DNA from: Limnobaculum eriocheiris
GTDB taxonomy: Bacteria > Pseudomonadota > Gammaproteobacteria > Enterobacterales > Enterobacteriaceae
Assembly: GCF_021010575.1 (NCBI RefSeq)
Contig: NZ_JAJNAG010000023.1
Location: forward strand, 1-52,069
Length of the DNA: 52,069 nt
Direction of reading: 5' to 3'
The notes beneath the pieces were generated by a model that did no database searches, was not told where the DNA came from, and saw nothing but the letters and a program-made list of their open reading frames with translations. This document shows positions 37,737 to 46,812 of the stretch, in pieces. A program made the translations under genes and the position numbers. Position 1 is the first letter of the stretch, and each line of letters begins with the position of its first letter.

Positions 37737-38454
37737 AATAAAATGATTCTTTGCTGTTTGATTCATCAATAGTGGTAAGCATGCCATAGCTGAGACCAGG
37801 AAACGAATAGCTTATTTAACTTTAGCGATACAGACAGAAAAAAAGTCCATGCATTGAGCTGAAAAATCTGTGGATAACTCTGTGAGTAAAAGTAAGTATA
37901 TGTTATACAACAACAGGATAGCCCCCTGAGAATCAGAAATAAACATTAATAAATCAAATAGATATATATAAAATTGAAGTTTACACGCAAAAGATGGCAC
38001 GATCTTCAACTGTGGATATTTGATTTATCAGTGATTCATATCTGTCAAGAGCTATGGTTCCCTTTTCTGACAATTAACCGAATAATTTTAGTAAAAAATG
38101 GGATAAAAGAGAGTTCATCTGAAAGCTACCCGGCACATCAAACTATCTCATTATAAAAACCATCACAACAACACATTCCTTCTAAAATTATCTCTGATGT
38201 CCGCTTCATCCTCAGACCAAAAGGTCGGAATAAAGCAACAACCAATACCCTCCGGTATACTTTTCCACCCCTTCGCAAATTTTGTTCATTAGCGAATTTA
38301 TTAATATGGTAGCCTTACGCCCCGTTATTGTTTCACCCTAACTTATTGCAATAATTTATTTTAGTTTTGGCTTTCTGTTAGAATTAAACAAAATTTGAAT
38401 AATGATGAGTATTCATTGTATTGAATGCCAGTAGACCCGTAACGAAAAATAGAC
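37737..38454. other. Long A/T-rich intergenic region polA/yihG
   Basis: These 718 bases separate the divergent polA and yihG. I see no convincing coding sequence. A perfect DnaA box lies at 37869-37877 and a one-mismatch box at 38011-38019. The rest is A/T-rich, with a very A/T-rich stretch at ~37940-37975 and promoter-like sequence near ~38290-38410 before yihG. Confidence 0.45.
37869..37877 (-). promoter_or_regulatory. DnaA box upstream of polA
   Basis: TGTGGATAA is the exact complement of the strong DnaA box TTATCCACA, about 133 bases upstream of the polA start. A second, one-mismatch box (TGTGGATAT) lies at 38011-38019. DnaA has been reported to stimulate polA in E. coli. Single 9-mers occur by chance, so function is uncertain. 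Confidence 0.45.
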
Positions 38455-39360
38455 ATGCCAAAACTGTTTGCCCCAATTATTTTTGTCATTACGACAATAT
38501 TAACCATCGTCTTTACCATGCTCTGTTCCGTGCCTATGGTAATCGCTGGTATCTTGAAACTTTTGCTGCCTTTTAAGCTAGTAGGCCTTGGTGTATCTGC
38601 ATTCTGTAATTTTATGATGTGGTGCTGGTGTGTTTCTCTGGCGCTTATTTTGAAGATCACTAACCGCATTGAATGGGATATTGAAGGTGCGGAAGATCTC
38701 AGTAAGCAAAACTGGTATCTACTGATTAGTAACCATAAGAGCTGGACGGATATCGTCTCTCTGTGTGTCGTTATGCGTAACCGCATTCCAATGAATAAAT
38801 ATTTTCTTAAGCAACAGTTGGCCTGGGTTCCCTTTATCGGTATCGCCTGCTGGGCGCTGGATATGCCCTTCATGCGTCGTTACTCGCGTACTTATCTGCT
38901 CAAACACCCGGAAAAGCGCGGTAAAGACATTGAAACCACTCGCCGTTCCTGCGAAAAATTCCGTGACCATCCCACCACCATTGTTAACTTTGTAGAAGGT
39001 TCACGTTTTACCGAAGAGAAAAGAGAACAGCTGAACTCGCCTTATCAGCATCTTTTACCGCCAAAATCAGCGGGTATTGCGTTGGCACTCAACGTGCTGG
39101 GTGCACAATTTGATCGTATCCTTAACGTCACCCTTTGTTACCCTGAAAACGAAGATAAGACCTTTATCGATCTGTTGAGCGGCCAAATGAAGCGTATTGT
39201 AATACGTATCGAAACCCTGCCGGTAGATGACAGTATCCGGGGCGACTATCTGAATGATAAGGTGTTTAAGCGCCAGTTCCAGCAGTGGTTGCACGAGGTC
39301 TGGCAGAAGAAGGATCAATTGCTCGATCAGCTAAAAGTACAATTTAATAAGTCGCGGTAA
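38455..39360 (+). CDS. yihG: Acyltransferase YihG
   Basis: This 301-residue membrane-bound lysophosphatidic-acid-type acyltransferase (PlsC/LPLAT superfamily) has two N-terminal hydrophobic segments (~5-60). These precede the catalytic NHKSWTD (HX4D) motif and the FVEGSRFT motif that binds glycerol phosphate. E. coli YihG can make sn-1-acyl acceptors into phosphatidic acid and influences membrane fatty-acid composition. The position next to polA matches E. coli. It is followed by a terminator and has no operon partner. Confidence 0.92.
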   Translation: MPKLFAPIIFVITTILTIVFTMLCSVPMVIAGILKLLLPFKLVGLGVSAFCNFMMWCWCVSLALILKITNRIEWDIEGAEDLSKQNWYLLISNHKSWTDIVSLCVVMRNRIPMNKYFLKQQLAWVPFIGIACWALDMPFMRRYSRTYLLKHPEKRGKDIETTRRSCEKFRDHPTTIVNFVEGSRFTEEKREQLNSPYQHLLPPKSAGIALALNVLGAQFDRILNVTLCYPENEDKTFIDLLSGQMKRIVIRIETLPVDDSIRGDYLNDKVFKRQFQQWLHEVWQKKDQLLDQLKVQFNKSR

Positions 39361-39395
39361 TAGATTTCCATTTAAACTTAAACGTTCAAAATCAT

Positions 39396-39424
39396 AAAGG
39401 CCCGCATCTCTGCGGGCCTTTATC
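39396..39424 (+). terminator. Rho-independent terminator after yihG
   Basis: AAGGCCCGCA and TGCGGGCCTT pair around TCTC and are followed by TATCTTTATCTTTT. The symmetrical A/T flanks could let it serve the convergent transporter gene as well. Confidence 0.85.
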
Positions 39425-39468
39425 TTTATCTTTTCGTATTCAATTAGTTTCTGATGAAAACCTGTCTG

Positions 39469-40941
39469 TCACCAATATCCTAACCACTTCCACCACGCTC
39501 CACCGACGATTATCCAGATGGTCAGGTTAACCACACTCAAAATAAATCCGGTTTTCCACCATTCGGTTAGCGATACATAGCCGGAACCAAAGATAATGGG
39601 CGCAGTACCCGTACCGTAATGGGTTAGCGACATCATTAATGAGGAAGCAAAGGCGAGAATCAGCCCCAACAGCGCTGGGGGTGCACCAAGCGCTAAACCT
39701 GCGGCAAAGAAGGCGGCAAACATAGCAGTTATGTGTGCCGTGGTACTGGCAAAGAAATAATGGGAATAGACATAAACCAGCGTCAACAGAATAGTACCGC
39801 CAATCCAGCCAATACCCAGATGATCAATAGCGCCACCAACCGTCTGTGAAAGCCAGCTAATCAGGCCCAGTTTACCGAGGAAGGTCGCCATCATCACCAG
39901 CGCAGAGAACCACACTACCGTATCCCAGGCACCTTTATTCTTCAGCAAATCTTCCCAGCTCAGAACACCGGTCATCAGTAAAATAGAGAGACCTATAAAC
40001 GCCGCAGTAGTAGGATTTACCGCCCAGCCCGCCCCCATAAAGAAAGCCGGAATTCCTGCCCACATCACCAACAGTAACCCAAAGACTGCCAAAGTGATCT
40101 TCTCAGACAACGATATCGGCCCCAGCTCACGCAGTTTGTCTTTAGCAAACAGAGGAGCATTTGGCGTGCTTTTAATCTCTGGTGGATATAACCAGTAAAT
40201 CACCAGCGGAACCACAAGTAATGAAACAATAGCAGGAATCAGCGCAGCGATGGCCCACATTCCCCAGGTGAATTCAATACTGGGGTCCGTTCCCTTAATG
40301 ATTAACGCAACAATCAGCGGGTTAGGTGCCGTAGCCGTAATAAACATCGCTGATGTAATAGGGTTAATATTGTAGTTCACCAGAGAAAGATAACGTCCAA
40401 TCTTCTCCGTTGAGCCGGGTTCTGGCTTAGAGTTAAAGCTGTCGGCAATAGAACGCATAATCGGGTGAATAATGCCACCGCCCCGGGCAGTATTACTCGG
40501 CGTAACCGGTGCCAGCGTAGTTTCAGCAATTGCCAGCGCGTAGGCAATTCCGAGGGTCTTTTTACCAAACAGAGAAATAAAGTAGTAACCGATACGTGCG
40601 CCTAAACCAGTTTTATTCAAACTTTGCGAAACCATAATGGAAATACCAATCAACCAGATAAGTTGATTCGAAAAACCACTTAGCGCATCGTTTAGTGCAT
40701 CCCCTGGCTTACCGGGATTGGTCACTCCCGTCAGTGCAACCAGCGCAATGGCGACGATTGAGATGGCACCAATAGGCATCGCCTTACCGATAATGGCGGC
40801 AATGGTTCCTACAAATAGCGCCAGCAAATGCCAGGCATTCGGTGTTACCCCCTGAGGCACTGGAATAACAAACCAGATGATCAGAGCAATCGCAATCGCA
40901 ATAAGAGAAGGGACAGGTCTTAGCGGAGTCATTTTATCCAT
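39469..40941 (-). CDS. DASS-family anion transporter
   Basis: This 490-residue inner-membrane protein with about 12 transmembrane segments belongs to the divalent anion:sodium symporter family, which includes TtdT, CitT and YbhI. Family segments are the two Ser-Asn-Thr-type motifs (TTLAPVTPSNTARGGG and the related LVNYNINPITSAMFITATAP) and the C-terminal MMSLTHYGTGTAPIIFGSGY. The second SNT repeat is replaced by THYGT here, as in the citrate/tartrate/succinate exchangers. Substrates are most likely C4-dicarboxylates, tartrate or citrate. It is transcribed alone, with an 18-bp palindrome about 200 bases upstream and no enzyme partners beside it to settle the substrate. Confidence 0.85.
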   Translation of the reverse strand: MDKMTPLRPVPSLIAIAIALIIWFVIPVPQGVTPNAWHLLALFVGTIAAIIGKAMPIGAISIVAIALVALTGVTNPGKPGDALNDALSGFSNQLIWLIGISIMVSQSLNKTGLGARIGYYFISLFGKKTLGIAYALAIAETTLAPVTPSNTARGGGIIHPIMRSIADSFNSKPEPGSTEKIGRYLSLVNYNINPITSAMFITATAPNPLIVALIIKGTDPSIEFTWGMWAIAALIPAIVSLLVVPLVIYWLYPPEIKSTPNAPLFAKDKLRELGPISLSEKITLAVFGLLLVMWAGIPAFFMGAGWAVNPTTAAFIGLSILLMTGVLSWEDLLKNKGAWDTVVWFSALVMMATFLGKLGLISWLSQTVGGAIDHLGIGWIGGTILLTLVYVYSHYFFASTTAHITAMFAAFFAAGLALGAPPALLGLILAFASSLMMSLTHYGTGTAPIIFGSGYVSLTEWWKTGFILSVVNLTIWIIVGGAWWKWLGYW

Positions 40942-41140
40942 AATATTATCTACTGATTCATATAGAGTGGGGATCTCAGAAACAGAACTGAGACAAATTC
41001 AGGCAAAACAGCGCCCTTGTTACACCATCAAATGAGTTAATTTTAGGATCGAAGAACCGGGCGTTTTAATAAAAAAACGCTTTGATATCATGCAATACAA
41101 AATCATTTCATTTCACATAATTTAAACAAAACTTATCATA

Positions 41141-41158
41141 CTGATTTTATAAAATCAG
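41141..41158. promoter_or_regulatory. Perfect 18-bp palindrome, possible operator
   Basis: CTGATTTTATAAAATCAG is self-complementary over all 18 bases and lies about 200 bases upstream of the DASS transporter start. Size and symmetry fit a dimeric regulator site. I do not recognise the regulator, and A/T-rich palindromes also arise by chance. Confidence 0.4.
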
Positions 41159-41223
41159 AACAGACATATTGTTTAAAAAAGCCAGGTGACTACAAAATTT
41201 TAACAACAAAGGGGTAGTTGATT

Positions 41224-41272
41224 TTCCAACAGGCTGTTTCGACAATATATAAGCCAAAACAACCTGTTGGAA
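41224..41272. repeat. 16-bp inverted repeat downstream of glyS
   Basis: TTCCAACAGGCTGTTT and AAACAACCTGTTGGAA (one mismatch) are separated by 17 bases, 14 bases after the glyS stop. It could form a long hairpin in the glyQS transcript. The minus-strand flank has no U-tract, so it is not a classical terminator. Confidence 0.6.
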
Positions 41273-41285
41273 TGGGTAGGGCAAA

Positions 41286-43358
41286 TTAGCTGTGTAACAG
41301 AGAAATATCCGCCACTTTCAGGAACAGTTCGCGTAATTTACTCAGTAATGTCAGACGGTTAACCCGGATAGCATCATCCTCAACCATCACCATAACTTTA
41401 TCAAAGAAAGCATCAACGTATTCACGCAGATCCGCCAGCTCAACTAACGCTTCCTGATAACGGCCTTCTTCAAACAGTGGTTCCAGCTTATCGCGTAATA
41501 CGGCCATTTGCGTTACCAGATGAATCTCTTCTGGCTCTTTGAGTATCGCCACATTAGTTCTTTCATGTAACGTGTCCGTTGCCTTAGACAGAATATTTGA
41601 TACCCGTTTATTAGCCTCAGCCAGTGAAGCCGCAGCATCCAGCGAACGAAAGTGTGATACTGCCTTAACCCGTGCATCAAAATCAGCCGGTTTGGTCGGA
41701 CGACGAGCTAATACTGCCAAAATCACATCAATGCTGTAGCCAACGTCCAGATACCAGGTACGGAAACGACCCAGCATAAACTCAACCACATCATCAGTAA
41801 CATTGGTATTAGTTAGCTTATCGCGGTATAAACGCACGGCTTCTTCCGTTAATGTCACCAGATCTAACGGCAAATTCTTCTCAACGATAATACGCAATAC
41901 ACCCAACGCCGCACGACGCAGTGCAAAGGGGTCTTTATCCCCTTTCGGGTTTTGACCAATACCAAAAATACCCGCTAAGGTATCCATCTTATCGGCAATC
42001 GCTACCGCACAGGCAACCAGAGAATTAGGCAGATCGTCACCGGCGAAACGTGGCATATACTGCTCATTCAAAGCGACCGCCACTTCTTCGTCTTCACCAT
42101 CAAAACGGGCATAGTGCATTCCCATCACGCCCTGCGTGTCGGTAAATTCAAACACCATGTTGGTCATCAGGTCACATTTAGACAGTAAACCTGCACGAGT
42201 CGCTTTATTCACGTCGGCGCCAATCTGGCTGGCAATCCACCCCGCCAGCGCCTGAATACGATCGGTTTTGTCACGCACGGTACCCAGTTGCTGTTGGAAC
42301 AGAACGGTTTCCAGACGCGGCAGGCGATCTTCCAGACGGTGCTTACGGTCAGTATTAAAGAAGAATTCGGCATCCGCCAGACGTGGACGAACCACCTTCT
42401 CATTACCGGAGATAATCTGCTGTGGATCTTTAGATTCAATATTGGTCACGAAGATAAAGTTCGGCATTAAGCGACCCTGATGGTCGTACACCGGGAAGTA
42501 CTTTTGATCGCCCTTCATGGTGTGTACTAATGCTTCCGACGGAACCGCCAGAAACTTCTCTTCAAATTTAGCGGTTAACACCACCGGCCATTCCACCAGT
42601 GAAGTCACCTCTTCCAGCAGGCTTTCGCTAATATCAGCAACGCCGCCAAGTTTATCGGCAGCGGCTTCAGCATCACGCTTAATCAGTAGCTTACGGGTAT
42701 CATAATCGGCGATCACTTTGCCGCGTTCGATCAGAATTTTTGGATACTGATCGGCGCTGCCAATAGTAAACTCCGGCTCACCCATAAAGCGGTGGCCGCG
42801 AATAATGCGATCGGATTGGATGCCCAGAATAGTTCCTTCGATCAGCTCACTACCGTACAGCATAGTGACAGTATGAACCGGACGGATAAACTGAGTCTCT
42901 TTATCACCCCAACGCATTGGTTTAGGGATTGGCAATTTAGCCAGTGACTGAGCCACCAGATCCGCCAACAGTGCCTGTACCGGCTGGCCTTTAACCTGAG
43001 CACGGTACATCAACCATTCGCCTTTATCCGTTACCAGACGTTCAGCCTGCTCAACGGTAATACCGCAACCACGAGCCCAGCCTTCTGCGGCTTTGCCTGG
43101 CTTACCTTCAGCATCAAACGCCTGAGAAATGGCCGGACCGCGTTTTTCAACTTCACGATCGGGCTGTGAACTCTGTAATTCCGTGACTTTCAGAGCCAGA
43201 CGACGCGGCGCAGCAAACCACTCAACCGCACTGTAGGACAAGTTAGCGCTGTCCAGTTCCGCTTTAACATTTGCAGCAAAAGATTCGGCAAGAGAGCGAA
43301 GCGCCTTCGGTGGCAACTCTTCCGTGCCGATTTCCACAAGGAAAGTTTGTTGAGTCAT
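41286..43358 (-). CDS. glyS: Glycyl-tRNA synthetase beta subunit
   Basis: This 690-residue beta chain of the bacterial alpha2beta2 glycyl-tRNA synthetase contributes tRNA recognition. It starts [20 protein letters not shown], the invariant N-terminus of the family, and has the HD-like region and C-terminal anticodon-binding domain ([19 protein letters not shown]). Length matches E. coli (689). It is nine bases after glyQ and certainly co-transcribed with it. Confidence 0.97.
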   Translation of the reverse strand: MTQQTFLVEIGTEELPPKALRSLAESFAANVKAELDSANLSYSAVEWFAAPRRLALKVTELQSSQPDREVEKRGPAISQAFDAEGKPGKAAEGWARGCGITVEQAERLVTDKGEWLMYRAQVKGQPVQALLADLVAQSLAKLPIPKPMRWGDKETQFIRPVHTVTMLYGSELIEGTILGIQSDRIIRGHRFMGEPEFTIGSADQYPKILIERGKVIADYDTRKLLIKRDAEAAADKLGGVADISESLLEEVTSLVEWPVVLTAKFEEKFLAVPSEALVHTMKGDQKYFPVYDHQGRLMPNFIFVTNIESKDPQQIISGNEKVVRPRLADAEFFFNTDRKHRLEDRLPRLETVLFQQQLGTVRDKTDRIQALAGWIASQIGADVNKATRAGLLSKCDLMTNMVFEFTDTQGVMGMHYARFDGEDEEVAVALNEQYMPRFAGDDLPNSLVACAVAIADKMDTLAGIFGIGQNPKGDKDPFALRRAALGVLRIIVEKNLPLDLVTLTEEAVRLYRDKLTNTNVTDDVVEFMLGRFRTWYLDVGYSIDVILAVLARRPTKPADFDARVKAVSHFRSLDAAASLAEANKRVSNILSKATDTLHERTNVAILKEPEEIHLVTQMAVLRDKLEPLFEEGRYQEALVELADLREYVDAFFDKVMVMVEDDAIRVNRLTLLSKLRELFLKVADISLLHS

Positions 43359-43367
43359 GGCGTTCTC

Positions 43368-44282
43368 TTAAACCTTTTTCTTATCACACATAGGGAAACC
43401 TAACGCCTCACGAGAAGCATAGTAAGCCTCAGCAACCGCTTTGGTCAGTGTACGAATACGCAGAATATAGCGTTGGCGTTCGGTTACAGAGATCGCTTTA
43501 CGGGCATCCAGCAGGTTAAAGCTATGGGCCGCTTTCAGAATTCGCTCATAGGCCGGTAACGGCAGCGGCGTTTCTAATGCCAGTAGCTTCTGCGCCTCTT
43601 TTTCATACTGCTCAAAGCAGCTGAACAGAAAATCTGTGTCGGCATATTCAAAGTTATAGGTAGACTGTTCTACTTCGTTTTGATGATAGATATCACCATA
43701 AGTCGTCTTACCGAAAGGACCATCGCTCCAGACTAAATCATAAACGCTGTCCACGCCCTGAATATACATCGCCAGACGTTCAAGCCCGTAAGTGATTTCA
43801 CCCGTTACTGGTTTACACTCCAGACCGCCAACCTGTTGGAAATAGGTAAACTGGGTCACTTCCATTCCGTTTAACCATACTTCCCAGCCAAGACCCCAGG
43901 CACCCAACGTTGGGTTTTCCCAGTTATCTTCAACAAAACGAATATCGTGTATGGTCGGATCCATGCCCAGCTCTTTCAGTGAGCCAAGATACAGCTCCTG
44001 GATATTGTCCGGAGAGGGTTTGATAATGACCTGAAACTGGTAGTAGTGCTGTAAGCGGTTAGGGTTTTCACCATAGCGACCATCTGTCGGACGGCGTGAA
44101 GGCTGCACATAAGCAGCGGCTATTGGCTCAGGCCCTAAAGCCCGCAGGCAGGTTATTGGATGCGACGTACCAGCACCGACTTCCATATCCAATGGTTGGA
44201 CAATGGTGCAGCCCTGACGCGACCAATAATCCTGTAATGTTAGGATTAATCCCTGAAAGGTTTTATTATCGAACTTCTGCAT
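43368..44282 (-). CDS. glyQ: Glycyl-tRNA synthetase alpha subunit
   Basis: This 304-residue alpha chain carries the class II catalytic core that activates glycine. Signatures include the N-terminus [20 protein letters not shown], the class II motif 2 region with [18 protein letters not shown], and [12 protein letters not shown] (motif 3). Length equals E. coli GlyQ (303) within one residue. It is first in the operon glyQ-glyS and divergent from tag. Confidence 0.98.
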   Translation of the reverse strand: MQKFDNKTFQGLILTLQDYWSRQGCTIVQPLDMEVGAGTSHPITCLRALGPEPIAAAYVQPSRRPTDGRYGENPNRLQHYYQFQVIIKPSPDNIQELYLGSLKELGMDPTIHDIRFVEDNWENPTLGAWGLGWEVWLNGMEVTQFTYFQQVGGLECKPVTGEITYGLERLAMYIQGVDSVYDLVWSDGPFGKTTYGDIYHQNEVEQSTYNFEYADTDFLFSCFEQYEKEAQKLLALETPLPLPAYERILKAAHSFNLLDARKAISVTERQRYILRIRTLTKAVAEAYYASREALGFPMCDKKKV

Positions 44283-44402
44283 GTTGGATCCGCGCGCGAT
44301 AGAGTTTAATTAATGTAGCCAATAAGTATACCTATAGACGACCAGATGTGCAGCTCTAATCCATACCGGACACAGGATTTTGTTAAGAATCAGGGGAAAT
44401 AT

Positions 44403-44972
44403 ATGCAACGTTGCCGTTGGGTTAATCAGGATCCACTTTACATTGAGTACCATGATAACGAATGGGGTAAACCCGTTCGCGATAGTCAAAAACTGTTTGA
44501 GAAAATTTGTCTGGAAGGGCAACAAGCCGGACTGTCATGGATTACCGTACTGAAAAAACGCGAAGTTTACCGCCAATGTTTTCACCACTTTGATCCGGTA
44601 AAGGTCGCCGCCATGACGGAAAAGGACATTGATAAACTCATGGAGAACCCGGGACTAATTCGACATCGCGGTAAGCTGGAAGCCATTGTGCATAATGCTA
44701 AAGCTTATCTGACCATGCAGGCTGCGGGTGAAGACTTCACCACATTTATCTGGTCGTTTGTGAACAACCAGCCAATTCTCAATCATCTTTCGATGAAAAA
44801 GCCCGAAGAATTTCCTGCTTCCACCCCGATTTCTGAAGCAATGGCAAAAGCGCTAAAAAAGCGTGGTTTTAAATTTTTCGGCGCCACCACCTGCTATGCT
44901 TTTATGCAATCAATGGGGTTGGTTAATGACCATATGATTGAATGTTTCTGCCATCCGGACAATCAGGCGTGA
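44403..44972 (+). CDS. tag: 3-methyladenine DNA glycosylase I
   Basis: This base-excision repair enzyme removes N3-methyladenine from alkylated DNA. It has 189 residues with the family's zinc-binding residues (Cys near the N-terminus in MQRCRWVNQDPLYIEYHDNE, His and Cys at the C-terminus) and LEGQQAGLSWITVLKKRE in the helix-hairpin-helix fold. The start is ATG 44403 with AGGGGA upstream, matching E. coli Tag; an upstream in-frame extension has no support. Its TGA overlaps the GTG of yiaC, as in a translationally coupled pair. Confidence 0.95.
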   Translation: MQRCRWVNQDPLYIEYHDNEWGKPVRDSQKLFEKICLEGQQAGLSWITVLKKREVYRQCFHHFDPVKVAAMTEKDIDKLMENPGLIRHRGKLEAIVHNAKAYLTMQAAGEDFTTFIWSFVNNQPILNHLSMKKPEEFPASTPISEAMAKALKKRGFKFFGATTCYAFMQSMGLVNDHMIECFCHPDNQA

Positions 44973-45412
44973 TTCGTCGCTATCAGGCACAGGATCTGGA
45001 TGCGCTAATGGCGTTGTGGTTAACCACCACCATTAACGCGCATCCCTTTATTGAGCAATCATACTGGTATGAAAGTGAACCTTTGGTTCGCGATGTCTAT
45101 ATTCCTGACGCAACCAGTTGGGTCTGTTGTGAAAACGATAAGATTATCGGTTTTATCAGCGTGATGGAGCAGCAGTTTATCGGAGCGCTGTTTGTGGATT
45201 TTAGCCAGCAGGGAAAAGGCATTGGTAAGGCACTAATTGATCAAGTAAAAATGCATTACCCCAGATTGTTACTTGAAGTCTACCGGGAAAATACTCATGC
45301 GCTTCAATTTTATCTGGCAATGGGTTTTCATATTGTCAGTGAACAACCCCATCCGGAAACCGAACAGATAACCCTCATTATGCAATGGCAAGCCCCATTA
45401 ATCGCTGCCTGA
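44969..45412 (+). CDS. yiaC: GNAT acetyltransferase YiaC
   Basis: This 147-residue GNAT protein is close to E. coli YiaC (146 residues), one of the protein lysine acetyltransferases described in E. coli. It has HPFIEQSYWYE near the N-terminus, the acetyl-CoA motif QQGKGIGKALI, and LLEVYRENTHALQFYLAMGF at the C-terminus. The start is taken as GTG 44969, overlapping the tag stop codon, because homologues begin MIR...; an ATG nine codons upstream inside tag is less likely. The tag-yiaC pair is conserved from E. coli. Confidence 0.9.
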   Translation: MIRRYQAQDLDALMALWLTTTINAHPFIEQSYWYESEPLVRDVYIPDATSWVCCENDKIIGFISVMEQQFIGALFVDFSQQGKGIGKALIDQVKMHYPRLLLEVYRENTHALQFYLAMGFHIVSEQPHPETEQITLIMQWQAPLIAA

Positions 45413-45435
45413 CGACACTCTTTAGCCTTGCAAAG

Positions 45436-45488
45436 GTAATTAAGTGCCGTGGTAAAACCCGTTTAGCCACGCACTTAATTACTCTTTT
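45436..45488 (+). terminator. Terminator hairpin after yiaC
   Basis: GTAATTAAGTGCCGTGG (45436-45452) pairs with CCACGCACTTAATTAC (45467-45482) with one bulged base, then TCTTTTCCCC. The long A/T-containing stem ends the tag-yiaC transcript. Confidence 0.7.
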
Positions 45489-45691
45489 CCCCCTTATCAG
45501 CCTGCTATAATTGTAAAGGTACAAGCCTGATACCAGTGGCAAAAATTATGTTATTACGCCGTATAACGGCCTTCTTACGGTTGTTAAAGAAGTGTCCTGT
45601 AATTGAAAAATTTACGTAAAGAAACTTTCTTTCCGCAAAAATTAAGCTTTAATCTGCTGTATCAGGATGTCGGTTTAACAAGGTACAGATT

Positions 45692-45961
45692 ATGAAAAAG
45701 TTTATTGCTGCAGTTGTCGTAGTTACATCAATGCTGTCATTGGCAGGTTGTGCAAATCCATATGGTGGAAGTAATCCCAATAATAACCAGGCGGCAAACG
45801 TAGGTGTTGGTGCAGGGGTTGGGGCCGTTGTTGGCGCCGGTATTGGTGCATTATCTTCGTCACACAAAGATAATACTAAGGGAGCCCTGATTGGTGCTGC
45901 CGCAGGTGCTGCGGTTGGTGCTGCTTCCGGAGCTATTCTGGGCAACAGCTCAGGTCAGTAA
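45692..45961 (+). CDS. Glycine-zipper lipoprotein, YiaD N-terminal paralogue
   Basis: This 89-residue protein begins with a lipoprotein signal (MKKFIAAVVVVTSMLSLAGC, lipobox LAGC; Ala at +2 favours outer-membrane sorting). It continues with a glycine-zipper segment: alternating GxGAG repeats, IGALSSSHKDNTKGALIGAA and GAAVGAASGAILG. The same order (lipobox, zipper, IGALSSSxKD, zipper) forms the N-terminal half of YiaD, which starts 19 bases downstream, so this looks like a tandem partial duplication without the OmpA domain. Function is unknown. It may insert in or associate with the outer membrane, possibly with YiaD. A plausible ribosome site (AAGGTACAG) precedes ATG 45692. Confidence 0.82.
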   Translation: MKKFIAAVVVVTSMLSLAGCANPYGGSNPNNNQAANVGVGAGVGAVVGAGIGALSSSHKDNTKGALIGAAAGAAVGAASGAILGNSSGQ

Positions 45962-45980
45962 TTCTGTTTAAGGTATATGT

Positions 45981-46640
45981 ATGAAAAAGTTTATGATTGC
46001 CACGGTTATTGCGCTTAGCGGAACATTAGTCGTTTCGGGTTGTACGACTAACCCTTATACCGGTGAATCACAAGTTGGCGACTCTGGCATTGGTGCCGGT
46101 ATTGGTGCTGCAGTTGGCGCCGGGATAGGCGCGCTGTCATCATCCAAGAAAGACCGTGGTAAAGGTGTCCTGATTGGTGCCGCTGCCGGTGCGGCGCTTG
46201 GTGGTAGTGTTGGTTACTATATGGACGTTCAGGAAGCTAAACTGCGTGAAAAAATGGCAGGTACTGGCGTGAGCGTAACCCGCTCTGGCGATCAGATTAT
46301 TCTGAATATGCCAAATAATGTTACTTTTGATACCAATAGCAGTACGCTGAAACCTGCGGGTGCTAACACCCTGACCGGTGTTGCCATGGTATTAAAAGAG
46401 TACAACAAGACCGCCGTGAATATTCTTGGTCATACCGACAGCACGGGTTCGCGTCAGTTAAACATGACCCTGTCTCAACAACGAGCTGACAGCGTAGCCA
46501 GCTCGTTAATTACTCAGGGCGTTGCCGCTAACCGTATTCGCACCCAGGGTGTTGGTCCGGATCAGCCAATTGCCTCTAACAGTACAGAAGATGGTAAAGC
46601 GCAGAACCGTCGTGTGACGATCACGTTGAGTCCATTGTGA
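45981..46640 (+). CDS. yiaD: OmpA-family lipoprotein YiaD
   Basis: This 219-residue outer-membrane lipoprotein has lipobox VSGC at residues ~18-21, a glycine-zipper domain (GIGALSSSKKDRGKGVLIGA), and a C-terminal OmpA-like peptidoglycan-binding domain (~105-219). The latter contains NVTFDTNSSTLKPAG, LGHTDSTGSRQLNMTLSQQR and NRRVTITLSPL. Sequence matches E. coli YiaD throughout; multicopy yiaD suppresses a temperature-sensitive bamD mutation there. It follows the shorter paralogue after 19 bases, so the pair is probably co-transcribed, and ends at a strong terminator. Confidence 0.95.
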   Translation: MKKFMIATVIALSGTLVVSGCTTNPYTGESQVGDSGIGAGIGAAVGAGIGALSSSKKDRGKGVLIGAAAGAALGGSVGYYMDVQEAKLREKMAGTGVSVTRSGDQIILNMPNNVTFDTNSSTLKPAGANTLTGVAMVLKEYNKTAVNILGHTDSTGSRQLNMTLSQQRADSVASSLITQGVAANRIRTQGVGPDQPIASNSTEDGKAQNRRVTITLSPL

Positions 46641-46662
46641 TTGGGGTTTGATGTTTTGTGAG

Positions 46663-46688
46663 AAACCGGCGCTGTGCGCCGGTTTTTT
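46663..46688 (+). terminator. Rho-independent terminator after yiaD
   Basis: AAACCGGCGC and GCGCCGGTTT pair around TGT and are followed by TTTT. This textbook terminator lies 22 bases after the yiaD stop. Confidence 0.92.
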
Positions 46689-46735
46689 TATGGCTGGTAA
46701 ACTATTTTGAGTGATTAAATCGGCAACTGAGGATA

Positions 46736-46786
46736 TTTCGGCCGTAAAAATGATATTGCGTATATCGCCTTAGTGCTCGGCCGAAA
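46736..46786. repeat. Dispersed ~51-bp palindromic element, copy 3
   Basis: TTTCGGCCG and CGGCCGAAA are perfectly complementary, 33 bases apart, with inner GATAT/ATATC. Spacing and arm sequence agree with the copies at 7620 and 18927. It lies downstream of the yiaD terminator and just before a cluster of hairpins. Confidence 0.55.
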
Positions 46787-46812
46787 GGGCCATATACTTA
46801 AGTTTTGAGTGC

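Larger units (their letters stand above)
40942..41285. other. Intergenic region upstream of the DASS transporter
   Basis: These 344 bases hold the transporter promoter and the 3' flank of glyS. They are A/T-rich and have no gene. Two palindromic features are present: 41141-41158 and 41224-41272, listed separately. Confidence 0.5.

Noticed and set aside
38361-38873. 170-residue minus-strand frame opposite yihG
   Set aside because: It is antisense to a gene with clear LPLAT motifs, and its translation shows no recognisable domain.
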